Counted from the first letter of the stretch, positions 1 to 11,504 are shown. The stretch: 64,000 bases of DNA from Myotis daubentonii (GCF_963259705.1 NC_081861.1:109026102-109090101), one strand, 5' to 3'. Numbers and translations are program-made. The notes: generated from the letters alone by a model not told the origin.

Positions 1-421
1 ACTCCCAACTGCTCCTTTTTTTCTTTTTCTTTTTTATTCTGGGCCAGCTTTAGCTCTGGCTCCAGATCTGAGGCTTCTGCTGCTGAAAGAAGATAACAGG
101 TTTTTTTAGGTTCTATAATCGAAATACTGTGTAACTCCAGCTCTGAGATCCCGGACTCGCTGAAAGCAGGTTTCTGGGGTTTTGTTTAGCTTCTGTATTT
201 GTTACAATGTTTCTTAAACTGCAAGCTCAGAGGCTAGCAAGGCAGGCGGGGAATGTTTGTTTCCTCCGTCACTGAAGCAAGCAAGCCTCATGTTAGTTTC
301 AAGCTGCCTGGCTGCCTGCCACCATCTTGGCTGGCAGTTAATTTGCATATCTCGCTGATTAGCCAATGGGAAGGGTAGCGGTCGTACGCCAATTACCATG
401 TTTCTCTTTTATTAGATAGGA
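1..421 (-). mobile_element. HeliBat-type Helitron, 5' part (cut by window edge)
   Basis: Non-autonomous rolling-circle transposon lying antisense. Its 5' terminus reads TCCTATCTAATAAAAGAG on the minus strand, just before a host T at 422. The usual subterminal block follows (ATTTGCATATC, then the tract around 'CCAAGATGGTGGCAGGCAGCC'-like sequence at 310-335). The 3' stem-loop lies off the left edge. There is no coding content; short reading frames here are chance. The same terminus and inner block recur at 16.6-16.77 kb and 44.4-44.56 kb, so it belongs to the same subfamily. Confidence 0.85.
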
Positions 422-1372
422 TAATTTTCAGATAATATTGAGTCCTAATACTCCCCTTTTATAAAAATGAACGGTAGGATGGAGACTTAAAAGCCAAGTA
501 TGTAGCTACAACTCCATAAATTCAGGGCCAGATCTACCTTGCTTTTAATTATATCTTTAGCACCTGGCATAGTACATTTCATATAAAAGATGTTGACTAT
601 ATAAATAAAGGTCAGCTTAGATGTTCTCTAAATCTTTTCTTTATAAAAATGTGCATGTAGATTTGGGAAAAAGTAGAGAAGACATTTATACTATTTTATG
701 ATGAACACAAAAGTTGGGATATTAACAAAGCTATATGGAGAACCTCTCTCTTGGAATTCATTTTCACTTGGTTCTATGATTTTTTTCTTGTACCCATTGC
801 ATTTCCCCCCTACTTTCTATAAATTATGTCCACTAAGGTTCAAGTACTCAAAATCTTACCTTGACTTGGGAAAAAAACACACTTGGGGAATCGTAATAAA
901 GATTGATTTCAAATGTAACTTACAGGTGTTTTGGAGGATTGAAGTTCTATTTTTTAATAATATAATTGAAATAAAAAGAGAATGCTCCTATATGGTCTTC
1001 ACATTGTTGTAAATAAAATGGCTGTTTTGAACTAGATTTGTAAATTGATGCTGTTTCTTTTCTGAAATACAGAAATTTTAGAATTTCATAAAAATAAATC
1101 AGACAAAAATAATCTTTAGAGATGAAACTGCGAACTTTTATTGTGTCAGTACTGCAACAGAATGCAAAACATTTTCAAACATCCATTTCATTTCAATTCA
1201 TTCTAGTGACAGATTCCTTTCAATTTATGCAATATTGTGGCAAAGTTTGAGTAAGTATAGGTTAACTTATCTGGTGTACTGAAACTTCTTTTTATAGTTT
1301 CCATTATATTTTCTGTAGTTTATATTTTATAGTGTTCATGATAGTTTTGTATTATGAGTCTCTAAACCTGTA
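422..1372. other. AT-rich intronic sequence, no feature recognised
   Basis: No SINE, LINE or transposon end, splice-site pair with coding potential, or RNA gene was recognised. The 104-codon open frame at 698-1012 shows no recognisable domain, is rich in F/L/I as expected from AT-rich noncoding DNA, and is not called. Confidence 0.6.
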
Positions 1373-1660
1373 CTGTCACATGTGGTAGGTAGTAACTAGC
1401 CCCATGTGGCTCTTGAACAATTGAAGTGTGGCCAACCAAATTGAGATATGTTGTATGAAATACATACTGAGGTTTGAAGACTTAGCATGAAAAAAGTACA
1501 CAAGAAATCTCATTGATATTTTTAATATTGATTCTACATTAGGATCATAGTATTTTTAAATACTGGGTTAATTAATGATTACCAAAATTAATTTTATTTA
1601 TTTGTTCTTTTTAAAATGTGGATACTAGAAAATTTAACATTTCCTTCCTTTTACAGTGAA
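1373..1660 (-). mobile_element. MER3-like hAT-Charlie MITE (ancient)
   Basis: The stretch with TAGCCCCATGTGGCTCTTGA, GTGTGGCC, GAAGACTTAG and TGTGGATACTAGAAAATTTAA matches my memory of the mammal-wide MER3 hAT-Charlie consensus read in reverse. It is diverged, and terminal repeats and target duplication are not clear. The exact family name is uncertain; an old eutherian DNA transposon is likely. Confidence 0.55.
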
Positions 1661-2261
1661 TTTCAAAACTCTTAATTAAATTAGATCTGAATCTGGCAAT
1701 TGCCCTATGATTGGTAGTTAGGTACTGGCTTTTTAGAAGACAACTGAGCATGAGTTCTATTCCATAGTGCATTTCCTATAGCCAACTGAAAATACCTATT
1801 ATTGTACTGGTAACATTTAGTTGAGAGGTTAATATTTCCTGGTTTATATTCCCTGACAATGAAACATGGAAGGTAAAGTACCAAAAGAAGAAAAAAACAT
1901 TATTCTCTTGGTACTGCTGATCTTTCAGCTCCATTTCTACACAATATACAACATATCCATGTAACTCAAAAACTTTCCTTATATTTTAAGGAATAAAGTG
2001 ATAATAGACAAAGCAAGAGTCACTTTATATGAGGCTGAACTCTCATAAAATTGGTGAAAATATGCAATACTTTCTGTTACCTAGAAGCCTTAGCTTGTGA
2101 TCCTTCTTACAGTAGAAGCCAGTGTTCCTGTCCCATTCTCTATGTTAAATCTGTTGTGAGTAAACCCTATTGTTTTCTGCCTTGAATTTGTTTAAATTTT
2201 ATGTATTAATTTTGTTTAGAAAATTTCCTGTGCTCTTTAGGCTTGAGAATGAAAGCATAGC
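1661..2261. other. Unique intronic sequence
   Basis: AT-rich sequence between the MER3-like element and a VES SINE. Nothing recognised. Confidence 0.55.
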
Positions 2262-2277
2262 AATAATATACATAATG

Positions 2278-2492
2278 GCCGAAACCGGTTTGGCTCAGTG
2301 GATAGAGCGTTGACCTGCGGACTGAAAGGTCCCAGGTTCGATTCCGGTCAAGGGCATGTACCTGGGTTGCAGGCACATCCCCAGTAGGAGATGTGCAGGA
2401 GGCAGCTCAGCGATGTTTCTCTCTCATCGATGTTTCTAACTCTCTATCTCTCTCCCTTCCTCTCTGTAAAAACACAATAAAAAAATATATAA
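2278..2492 (+). mobile_element. VES SINE (tRNA-derived), complete with 16-bp TSD
   Basis: Full-length vespertilionid SINE. The head has the RNA polymerase III A box (TGGCTCAGTGG, about 2290) and B box (GGTTCGATTCC, about 2334). The tRNA-unrelated body follows (CAGGCACATCCCCAGTAGGA), then a CT-rich stretch and an A-rich tail. It is flanked by perfect direct repeats AATAATATACATAATG at 2262-2277 and 2493-2508, the signature of L1-driven retroposition. Low divergence suggests a fairly young copy. Confidence 0.95.
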
Positions 2493-2508
2493 AATAATAT
2501 ACATAATG

Positions 2509-3320
2509 ATTTTTATAGGTTCATAGTTTCTCCAAGGAGAGACCAGAAGCTGCAGAAAGCAACATTACCTTCTTTTCATGATGGTTTTTATGAGTTACAA
2601 TTATGTTGCCAGCCTTATATGAATTTGGTTTGCCTGGGAAAATTGGGGTCATTATTATTTATCCAAATTGGTTTTATAAAATTATTTAAGGATGAAGTAA
2701 TGGGTTATGTAATGCTCAGAATATTTTTTTAAAACAAATTGAAGACAAGAGACAAATAAGAAAAATGAAATAAATGGTGTCTCATTTATAAGATTTTGTT
2801 CAAATTGATTTAATTACCATATTTTTAATAGTACCTAGTTGGAAATTATATGGAAGAATAATGAATCTGAGAACATGTAAGGTCAGTTATAGAATGTGAA
2901 TATGATGATTGGCATAAGCGGTATAGTGATAGAAATGATAGAATTATTTAAAAGCATTAAGTCACTGTGAATGCCATACATAATGACTCACTTCCTCTGT
3001 TATAATACAATTACGTCACAATAGATTCAAAACAATAATGATTAAAAAAAACATAATAACAGTGCAATGAGAATAATACCAGTGGTCATTTGTACAGTCT
3101 CTCTAAATTAAAGGCTCTGAATTATTAGATTATTTGCTCAAGACTTTTTGTATAATTTGTCCCACCAGGATAAAGTGGCTGTTTTGAATTTTGCACTAGT
3201 CATGCATTTGACATTATACTCTTGTTTAAACAGCTCATAAAGTTAAACTTGTAATGGTACCATTAATTATTCTAGTTGTGGTAAATTTTCTAAAATCATA
3301 TTGAAACTTGGAAAATTATA
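2509..3320. other. Unique AT-rich intron
   Basis: No repeat family, exon or RNA gene recognised. Confidence 0.55.
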
Positions 3321-5118
3321 GGATATTAAAGAAAAAAATTGAGAAACATGAAATAACTGGAAGCATACACTGTGTTCATGGATAGGAAGAATTCACATAA
3401 TTAAAAGTCCATACCAGCCAAAGCAATCTATGGATTCAATGTGATACCTATTAAAATAAAAAATTACATATTTCATAGATCTAGAAAAATTTATATGGAA
3501 CCACAAAGACCTTTAGTAGCTACTTCAATCTTGAGAAAGAAGAAAAACATTGGAGGTATCATACTACCTGATATCAAACAGTACTGCAAGACCATTATGA
3601 TCAAAACAGCCTGGTACTGGCATAAGAACAGACATATAGATCAATGAAACAGAATAGATAGCCCAGAAAGAAACCCATGCCATTATGGTCAATTAATATG
3701 TGGAAAAGGAGGCAAGAACGTACAATGGAGTAAAGGCAATCTCTTCAATAAATGGTGTTGGGAAAATTGAACAGATGCATGCAAAAAATGAAACTAGATC
3801 ATCAACTTACACCACACACAAGAACAAACTCAAAATGCTTAAAAGACTGAAATGTAAGTCACAAAACCATAAAATTCCTAGAAGAAAGCATAGGTGGAAA
3901 AACCTCAGACATCTCTTCTAGCAATATTTTTTATGATATACTAGTGGCCCAGTGCACAGATTCGTGCACATTGAAAGGAAATTAATTAGAAGAATTATTT
4001 TAGTATTGCAGCAAGCTAACCCCCAGCCGATTTTGCTAGGAATTGGGCTCCCTCATCCCTCCTCTCTGGGTCCAGGGTGCGGGTGAACCAGATTTGGGGC
4101 TGACAGAGCCTCAGCAGCAAGCTAACCCACAGCCAGCAACTTAACCTACCAGTTGGAGTGTCTGCCTCCAGGTGATGAGTGTGTGTAATAGCTACTGGCC
4201 CAATGGTTGAACAGTTGCTTAGGCATATATATAATTTCCTGGAAACTAAAAAGCTTTTGCATAGCAAAAGAGACCGTCAACAAAATGAGAAGGCAACCCA
4301 CTGCATGGGAAAACATATTCATCAATGATACATCTGACAAGGGGTTAATTTCTAAAATATGTAAATAACTCAACACCAAGAAAACATGAAACCCAATTAA
4401 TATAAGAGCAAAGGATTTTAGACACTTCTCCAAAGAGCATACAGGTTGCCAATAGATATATGAAAGATGCTCAGCATTACTGATTGTCAGAGAGATTCAA
4501 ATTAAAACCACAATATCACCTCACTCCTGTCTGAATGGCTATCATGAGCAAATCAACAAACAAGTGCTGGTGAAGATATGGAGAAAAGAGAACACTCATG
4601 CACTGTTGGTGGGAATGCAGACTAGTGCACCTATTGTGCAGTTTCCTCAAAATTTACAAATGAAACTGACTGTTGACCCAGTGATCCCACTTCTGGGAAT
4701 ATATCCTAAGAATACCAGAACTTCTGGTTGAAAGAATATATGTACCCCTGTATTCATTGCAGCAGCATTATTTACAATAGCCAAGATCTCAAAACAGATC
4801 AAGTGCCAATTAGTGGGTGAGTGGATAAAAAATGCTGTGGTATATTTACACAGTGAAATACTACTCAGCCATAAAAAAGAAGGAAATATTACCTTTTCCA
4901 AAAGCATGGGTGGACCTGGAGATTATTATGCTAAGGAAAACTGTGAACAAATATTATGCTAAGTGAAATAAGTCAGTCAGAGAAAGATAAATGCCATATG
5001 ATCTTACTCACATGTGGAATTGAATGAACAAAAATAGAAACAGAAGCATAAATACATAGAACAGACTGACAGCTGTCAGAAGGAATGGGTTTTTGGGGTT
5101 GGTTGAAAAAAATGTGAA
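3321..5118 (+). mobile_element. LINE-1 fragment: ORF2 C-terminal half and start of 3' UTR, split by a Helitron
   Basis: The sequence from ACTGTGTTCATGGATAGGAA through the blocks around 3420-3660 and 4240-5040 is the distal ORF2 of a mammalian L1. Translated patches include GGIILPDIKQYC and TAWYWHKNRHIDQ, typical of the L1 ORF2 region after the reverse transcriptase. The 3' UTR begins near 5030 (GACTGACAGCTGTCAGAAGG) and stops at about 5118. The reading frame is broken by stops and indels. A Helitron at 3941-4232 divides the copy; L1 sequence resumes at about 4233. There is no 5' half and no target duplication that I can see. Confidence 0.85.
3941..4232 (-). mobile_element. Diverged Helitron inserted in LINE-1
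   Basis: It begins with CTAGTGGCCC and the stem-loop GTGCACAGATTCGTGCAC (3952-3969), the Helitron 3' end in reverse. It ends near GCTTAGGCATATATATA, the decayed 5' end. Flanking L1 sequence is continuous on both sides, as expected for insertion between A and T without target duplication. The interior is much diverged. Confidence 0.75.
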
Positions 5119-5367
5119 AGGATTCAGCCAAATATATATAATAAAGATTATAGCAAAATTAAATGACATAGAGTGGAAAACAATGCAAAAGATTAAAAGC
5201 AAACAAACAAAAGCTGGTTCTTTGAAAAGATAACCAATATTGGAAAATATTTATGTAGACTCATCAAGAAATACAGAAGGAAGACCTAAATAAATAAATA
5301 AAATCATAAATGAAGGAGAGAAGTAACAACTTACACCACAGAATTACAAAGGAGTATAAGAAAATAC

Positions 5368-5399
<32 letters not shown>
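5368..5399. repeat. (CA)n microsatellite
   Basis: About 13 uninterrupted CA units directly before the Helitron 5' end. Likely polymorphic. Confidence 0.9.
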
Positions 5400-5403
<4 letters not shown>

Positions 5404-5926
5404 TAACCCTAATATGCAAATAGACCAAACAGCAGAAAAACCAGACAACTGAACAACTAGTCCCTATGATGTGTGCTGACCACGAGGGGGCATGCACGGA
5501 ACATGGTGGGTGTTGGTAGCAAGCAGATGGTGGAGCAGGTGAGTGGGGGTGCCAGACTAAGGCGGGGCACTGGCCCCTGTCATCTGGGCAAGCCTCTGGT
5601 GGTTACTGAAAATTCTTTGCTCCCACAAGTTGTGGTCCTGCCAAGAACTCGCACCTGCTGCTGGTGCTGACCCTGCTCATACCCACTGCTTGCACAAGCC
5701 CCAATCGCTCTGAGCCATCAGCGGGTGTGAGCTGGGCCATTGCGATTAGCATGTGGGAGCAGAGGCAGTGGGAGCGGGGCTGCCCGCAGACAGGGGACTG
5801 GGGGCTGTGGCAGGAGGGCTTGGGCATGGGTGTGGAGGATGGTCCGAGACCCACCCCTGTGCCCACCACAGCCTCACAGCCCACAGTGCCTTTCAAGGTG
5901 CACAAATTTGTGCACTGGGCCCATAG
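5400..5926 (+). mobile_element. Helitron (HeliBatN-like) inserted in LINE-1
   Basis: The 5' side has the degraded terminus with CTAATATGCAAATAGACC (about 5409). The 3' side ends with the perfect palindromic stem-loop GTGCACAAATTTGTGCAC (5898-5915), GGGCC and a CATAG terminus (CTAG in consensus) before a host T. L1 sequence continues immediately after (ATATGCCAAGAAATTGGACA). The interior is GC-rich; its 145-codon open frame is noncoding transposon sequence. Confidence 0.88.
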
Positions 5927-6062
5927 TGAACAAAAATATGCCAAGAAATTGGACAACCTGGGTGAAATGGATAAATACCTAGAAACACAAAATTTTCCAA
6001 AACAGAGTCAGGAAGAATTAAAAAGTCTTAATAGACCAATTACAACTAATGAAATCAAAGAT

Positions 6063-6084
6063 GTAATAATAATAATAATAATAA
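6063..6084. repeat. (AAT)n microsatellite within L1
   Basis: Seven AAT units in the decayed ORF2; a local expansion that breaks the frame. Confidence 0.8.
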
Positions 6085-6945
6085 AACTTTTACTAAACTA
6101 AAGTCCTGGACTGGATCTTCTCAGGCAAATTTTACCAAATATATAAGGAGGAACTAGCATCTAACCTTATCAAAATTCAAGAAGAGGGAAGACTTCCACG
6201 CTGTTTTTACAAGGTGAGCGATATGGTAATTCCAAAACCAGATAAAGACAATACAAAGAATGACAATTATAGGTCAGTATCCCTAATGAACATAGATGTT
6301 AAAATCATCAACAAAATATTAAAAAGCTGGATTCAACGATGCATTAAAAAATCATACATCATGATCAAATGGGATTTATTCTGGGGATGCAACATTGCTG
6401 ATGTTCCCAAATCAATAATCATGTAAACGTAATATACCACATAAACAAAAGGGAGGATAAAAATCACATGACCATATCAATAGATGCAGAAAAAGCATTT
6501 GATAAAATCCAGCATGCATTTATGATAAAAACTCTTAGAAAAGTGGGGATGGAGGGATCATACCTCAACATAATAAAGGCCGTATATGATAACATTATAG
6601 CCAATGGGAAAAACTAAAACCATTTCTCCTAAAAACAGAATACAACAGGGATGTTACCTTTCACCACTCTCTTTCAACATAGTACTGGAAATCCTCCACC
6701 ACAGCAATCATATTATAAGAAAAAGTAAAAGACATGCAAATTGGAAAGGACGAAGTAAAACTGTCACTATTTGTAGATCACATGACACTGTATATAGAAA
6801 ACACTAAAGACTCCTCAAAAAAACTACTATATCTAGTAAATGGATTCTACAAAGTAGCAGGATACAGAATTAATATTCAGATATTGGTGGCATTTTTATA
6901 CACCAATAATGAACTGTCAGAAAGAGAAATTATGAAAACAATCCC

Positions 6946-7174
6946 AGCCCTAACCCGTTTGGCTCAGTGGATGGAGCTTCGGCTTGCGGACTGAAGGGTC
7001 CCAGGTTCGATTCCAGCCAAGGGCATGTACTTTGCTTGCAGGCACATCCCCAGTGGGGAGTGTGCAGGAGGCAGCTGATCGATGTTTCTCTCTCATAGAT
7101 GTTTCTAACTCTCTATCCCTCTCCCTTCCTCTCTGTAAAAAATCAATAATATATATATATTTTTTTTAAAAAAA
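6946..7174 (+). mobile_element. VES SINE in LINE-1, 12-bp TSD
   Basis: Starts AGCCCTAACCCGTTTGGCTC with A box and B box (GGTTCGATTCC, about 7004), body and A-rich tail. It is flanked by GAAAACAATCCC (6934-6945) and GAAAACAAACCC (7175-7186), 11 of 12 identical. It interrupts distal ORF2 of the L1, so it is younger than that copy. Confidence 0.93.
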
Positions 7175-8200
7175 GAAAACAAACCCATTTACTATTGCAA
7201 CAAAAAAGGTAGCTAGGAATAAATTTAAACAAGGATATAAAAGAGCTGTACTCAGAACTTTATAAGGTACTGAAGAAAATAATGAGGAAGATACAGCTAA
7301 GTGAAAGCATAAACTGTGCTCATGGATAGGAAAACAATATCATTAAATTGTCCATATGTGCAAAGTAATCTACAGATTCAATGCAATACCTATTAAAATA
7401 CTAATAGTGTATGTCAGAGGTGTAGAACAGATATCCAAAAAAATGTATATGAACCCCCTCCAAATAACCTCAGCAATCTTGAGAAAGAAAAACAAAGTTG
7501 GAGGAATCACACTACCTGATATCAAAATATATTACAAGGCCATAATAATCAAAAGAGAATGGTATTGTCACAAGAACAGACATGTGGATCAAAGGAACAA
7601 AACAAATAGCACAGAAATAAACCCACATCTTTATGGTCAGTTAATATTTCACAAAGGAAGCTAGAACATACAATGGGGTAAAGACTGTCTTTTCAATAAA
7701 TGGTGCTGGGAAAATTGAACATATACATGCAATAAAATGAAACTAGACCACCAACTTACACCAGAGATAAGAATAAACTCAAAATAGATTAAAGACCTAA
7801 ATGTAAGTCGCAAACTCACAGAAGAAAACTCCTAGAAGAAAACATAGGCAGTAATATTTCAGACATTTTTTATAGCAATATCTTTGTAGATATATCTTCT
7901 CGGGCAAGGGAAACAAAGGAAAGAATAAAGAAATGGGACTACATCAAACTAAAAAACCTTTACATTGCAAAAAAAAGCCATCACAAAATGAAAAGGGAAC
8001 CTAATGAATAGGAGAACATATTTGACAATGATACATCTGATAAGGGGTTAATTTCTAAAATATATAAAGTACTTTTGCAGCTTAAGACCAAGAAAAACAA
8101 CCCCTGTTAAGAAATGGACAAAGGATCTTAGTAGACACTTCTCCAAAGAAGAAATATAGATGGCCAGTAAACATATGGAAAATGTTCAGTATCACTAAGG

Positions 8201-8372
8201 CAATTTTAAAAATTAGATGAGTCATTTTAAAATTTCTTATAACAGTGCCTGGTACACAAGAAGATATATAAAATTGGGGAAAGAAATTATTTCAGCCCAT
8301 ATCCATGAGGTTATAGGTTATTCTTTCCTGTAGTAGTATCTAGAAAAGCCTTGCCTGATTAGGTCCATATGA
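8201..8372. other. Unclassified spacer
   Basis: Short AT-rich stretch between the truncated L1 and a Helitron 5' end. Nothing recognised. Confidence 0.5.
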
Positions 8373-8572
8373 TCTACTTATATAAAAACCATGGGTGGTG
8401 TTCATCATGACAACAACCGCCACAACCAAGTGGAAGGAAGTCAGTCCTGCAGGGGTTGTCTTGGCAATGGCTGCTCCCCGCCCCCCAAGCTGTTTCCTGA
8501 AGCTGTTTCCTGTAAGGGCGGAGTTTGAGGCAGGAACCCACCCTGGGAGCATGGAGGCAGATCTTTCTAAAA
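8373..8572 (+). mobile_element. Helitron 5' fragment, truncated by LTR
   Basis: TCTACTTATATAAAAACCATGGGT closely matches the 5' end of the element at 52460. Similarity continues through a CAACCAAGTGGAAG / CAACCAACTGGAAG block. The sequence stops at the LTR that begins at 8573, and no 3' stem-loop follows the LTR, so the distal part is missing. Confidence 0.65.
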
Positions 8573-9000
8573 TGTGCTGCGCCAGCACGGGGTGAACCTG
8601 AGTGGGGCGGCTGAAAGGCTTAGAAAAGACAGACAAGAGAATGAAAGCAGGGTCTCCGTGGGATGCTGCTTCTCTGAGAGACAGCCACAGCCATGCCTTT
8701 ATTTTATAGCAGATGCTACGAGGCAAAGTAGGAGCATGACTAAGATGTTTACAACATTCTCCTGGGTTTCAATCCTACTCAACTACATGCACCTGAACTC
8801 TATCAAGCCTACATCACTCAGGAACGTGGGGCAACGTGTTCGGACCATAGGTTCAAGCTTACAACTACAGCCATTGGCTATAATTGTGCTGGGAGGGCCC
8901 TGCCCTCCAAGCTGGAACTTGCACATGGCAATGAGAGGACTGTGCCCTCTCATCAGTCCAAGGCTTGAACCTGTCCAAAACACTGTAGCAGCTCCCCACA
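8573..9000 (-). mobile_element. ERV solo LTR (class II-like), antisense
   Basis: A 428-bp unit bounded by TG..CA. On the minus strand it opens with TGTGGGGAGCTGCTACAG and contains a TATA box (TATAAAA, complement of 8702-8708). It is the same family as 45875-46346, sharing TGCACCTGAACTCTATCAAG and GCTATAATTGTGCTGGGAGG. No gag, pol or env sequence flanks it, so it is a solo LTR from recombination. Six-base flanks (CTAAAA/ATAAAG) match only partly. Confidence 0.75.
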
Positions 9001-9054
9001 ATAAAGTTTTAATTCTGTTTCTTTGTTACTAATGTTATGGCCCCACCCCATAAC

Positions 9055-9148
9055 AAAGAAACAATTTCCGAAGGATGAGGCCCAGGAATCAGGATTTTAA
9101 AAAGATTCCCAGGTGATTCTAATGTGCACCCAAAGTTGAGAACCACTG
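9055..9148 (-). mobile_element. MER5A-type hAT-Charlie MITE
   Basis: On the minus strand it begins CAGTGGTTCTCAACTTTGGG and continues with the MER5A words CACCTGGGAATC and TCCTGATTCCTGGGCC. It is an ancient eutherian DNA transposon fragment, partial at the distal end. Confidence 0.85.
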
Positions 9149-9164
9149 CTGTAGATAATATTAA

Positions 9165-9830
9165 AAAATATTTAAACGTGCAATTCTTTGTCCAAAAAAT
9201 GAGCATGTTCAAAAATTAAATGAAGAAAATTTGGATATACTCAATGGAGATTTTCACACATATATGAGTGATGATTCCATTGATTCCACAGATGATGCTG
9301 AAAAGGAAAATTTCCCCACCAAATTTCTTAATAGTATTACTCCTTCGGGAATTCCATGTCATAAATTAAAATTGAAAGTGGGTGCAATCATCATGCTATT
9401 GAGAAATCTCAATAGTAAATGGGGTCTTTGTAATGGTACCAGATTTATTATCAAAAGATTATGAGCTAACATTATCTAAGCTGAAGTATTAACAGGATCT
9501 GCAGAGGGAGAGGCTGTTCTGATTCCAAGAATTAACTTGTCCCCATCTGACACTGGCCTCTTATTTAAATTGATTCGACGACGGTTTCCTGCGATGCCAG
9601 CAAGTGTGATGACTATTGATAAATCACAAGGACAAACTCTAGACAAAGTAGGCATATTCCTACCTCAACCCGTTTTTGCACATGGTCAGTTATATGTTGC
9701 TTTCTCTCGAGTTTGAAGAGCATGTGATGCTACAGTTAAAGTCCTAAGTACTTCATCACAAGGGAAATTAGTCAAGCACTCTGAAAGTGTTTTCACTTTT
9801 AATGTGGTGTACAGGGAGATATTAGAATAA
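9165..9830 (+). pseudogene. Helitron Rep/helicase, C-terminal remnant
   Basis: One reading frame can be followed from about 9174 to a final stop at 9828-9830 with no frameshift, broken by three in-frame stops (TGA 9462, TAA 9477, TGA 9714). Conserved PIF1-type SF1 helicase features are visible: ILCPKN at the start, LKVGAIIMLLRNL with GLCNGTR, then TIDKSQGQTL (motif V area, about 9612) and YVAFSRV (motif VI area, about 9690). In Helitrons this domain unwinds DNA during rolling-circle transposition. The N-terminal Rep (HUH nuclease) domain and the Walker A and B motifs are absent, so the copy is inactive. Confidence 0.88.
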
Positions 9831-10080
9831 GTTTAATCACTTTATCAATCATTGTTTGCATCACTGTTGTTTTTTGTTTTCATATTATGTTTTTGTATCA
9901 TGTTTTTGTTGTTTTTGTATCATGCCTCTGTTGTTATATCCTTTTATTACTGTTTATTTATTAATAAATTTATATATTATTTTCATATACATTTTACTAA
10001 TTTCCTTTCATCTCACACTTCTATTATAGAGAAAGGGCAAATAGCAATATTAAAATATCTCTGCTAATTAATTCCCTTTT

Positions 10081-10286
10081 AAAAAAAATATATTTTACAG
10101 AGAGGAATGGAGTGGGATAGAGAGTTAGAAACATCGATGAGAGAGAAACATTGATCAGCTGCCTCTTGCACACTCCCCACTGGGGATGTGCCCACAACCA
10201 TGGTACATGCCCTTGACCGGAATCGAACCTTGGACCCTTGAGTCCGCAGGCTGATGCTCTATCCAGTGAGCCAAACCGGTTAGGGC
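10081..10286 (-). mobile_element. VES SINE in Helitron, 15-bp TSD
   Basis: Antisense VES. The tRNA-like head lies at the right (complement of CCGGTTAGGGC at the 3' side) and the A-rich tail appears as the T-side at left. It is flanked by perfect AATTAATTCCCTTTT repeats at 10066-10080 and 10287-10301. It inserted a few tens of bases before the HeliBat 3' end. Confidence 0.95.
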
Positions 10287-10334
10287 AATTAATTCCCTTT
10301 TAATGTGAACATATTTCGTGTACTGGGCTACTAG

Positions 10335-11504
10335 TAATTTATATAAGATTTGGAAAAATAAGGTAGAGAAACAAATGAAAATGACTTTGGAATATTCTTT
10401 CAGTTAGGGTGATCAGGGAAGTTTTTTATGCTAAAGTGGCATTGGAGCCTATGTGAAATGACAGGTATAAAACCTAAATATTGGGTAAGAATGTCTTAGG
10501 CAAAGAGAGCAGAAAATGCAAAGATCCTAAAGCTAACACTTTAAGGACTGATCTGGAGAGAGAAGGGTGGAAGTTTTCTACCCATTGTTATTCGTTTTGA
10601 GGTTGGCAGATCCCCAAATTAAATTGCCTCTGGCAATACTTACCCAAATATTTATGAAATATTAAACAGCACATTGGTCAAATTTAAACAAAACACTTCA
10701 CTTAATGTAACACTATGTTTTCTAGATTGCTCTTGAAAATTTGAATGGCAAATTACACGTAAGACAAATTTTGCTTTTGAACCTCTTTCTTGATCATTGC
10801 TTTTTTTACCATCTCTGTGTCTAAATTTATAATTGAACCACCCAATCTCTTCTTACTTTCAGGCATATTTTATAGTTTGTGCTCTTTTTGTATCATATTT
10901 TACATAATGAAATTTTCATTAAAATGCTAAATATTGGGCAAAGCTCCAAGTCAAAAATGATTCTTCAATTTGACATTCATGATAGGAAATTTAGGTCTTT
11001 CAATAAGACTAGATTAAGACCCTGTGAGAAATGTGAAATGATAACACACAATCTGGAAATAAAGCTGCTCACCCAGTGTCACACCTAATAGAATGTGATT
11101 AATGAAGGAGATAATGGGCTGGAGAAATATAGCAACAGAGTTCACTGTCTTGTTTGTGACATTTTTTGAGTGTATGCTAAATAATACAGTTTTATTCTTA
11201 AGAGGAAACTAATAGTAGGTCATCTTAGGGCTGCTGACAGTGAAAATTGTGGTCATGAAATAATATAGCATTTTTGTTTTCAATAAATATTCACTTTGCG
11301 TTAATAAGGATATTTGTAATTAGTTTTGTACTTGAGTGCGTACCAAAGAATTTACAACAAATAGAGACAGATATAGTATAATTGAAAAAAATTATGCAGA
11401 TTTATTTGAAGAAAAAGGGTTAAGCATGTAAGGCAAAATTTACCATATAGAGGCATTACTTATGATGTAAGTGTTTGATCTATTTTATTTTGTTTTTTTG
11501 CCTG
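10335..11504. other. Intronic sequence with a weak ancient-repeat patch
   Basis: Mostly unique. The part around 10400-10580 (GTGATCAGGGAAG, AAAATGCAAAGATCC) resembles a widespread old mammalian interspersed repeat also seen at 62.0-63.2 kb; I cannot name it with confidence. Confidence 0.4.

Larger units (their letters stand above)
5119..8200 (+). mobile_element. Second LINE-1 fragment: ORF2 reverse-transcriptase region to distal ORF2
   Basis: Starts inside ORF2 (AAAGCTGGTTCTTTGAAAAG) and runs through reverse-transcriptase blocks at about 6190-6860 to distal ORF2, stopping at about 8200 before the 3' UTR. Recognisable translated patches are YRSVSLMNIDVKIINKIL (about 6265), GCYLSPLSFNIVLEIL (about 6650) and, after decay of the FADD catalytic box, LSLFVDHMTLYIENTKDS (about 6760). 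The catalytic aspartates are changed (FVDHM where FADDM is usual). Internal insertions are a CA repeat plus Helitron (5368-5926) and a VES SINE (6946-7174). It is in the same orientation as the preceding L1, so tandem insertion or rearrangement is possible. Confidence 0.85.
9165..10334 (+). mobile_element. 3' end of an autonomous HeliBat Helitron
   Basis: 5'-truncated autonomous Helitron. It holds the C-terminal part of the Rep/helicase gene (9165-9830), an AT-rich 3' untranslated part, an inserted VES SINE (10081-10286) and a degraded 3' terminus with stem-loop GTGAACATATTTCGTGTAC, GGGCTA and CTAG at 10331-10334 followed by host T. Unlike the other Helitrons in the window it carries coding sequence, which shows the family's source element was resident in this genome. 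Confidence 0.85.

Noticed and set aside
698..1012. 104-codon open frame, + strand
   Set aside because: Low-complexity F/L/I-rich translation from AT-rich DNA, no start context, splice sites or domain.
2290..2345. tRNA-like A and B boxes
   Set aside because: They belong to a VES SINE head, which cannot form a full tRNA; the same applies to every other VES copy in the window.
5664..6101. 145-codon open frame on +
   Set aside because: It lies across the GC-rich interior and 3' stem-loop of a Helitron and continues into L1 sequence; no domain, and both parts are explained by repeats.
8340..9032. 128- and 152-codon open frames
   Set aside because: They cover the Helitron 5' fragment and the solo LTR; no gag, pol or env similarity is visible.
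9034..9054. Perfect 7-bp inverted repeat GTTATGG..CCATAAC
   Set aside because: Small hairpin between two repeats with no U-tract or other context; expected by chance in a window of this size.
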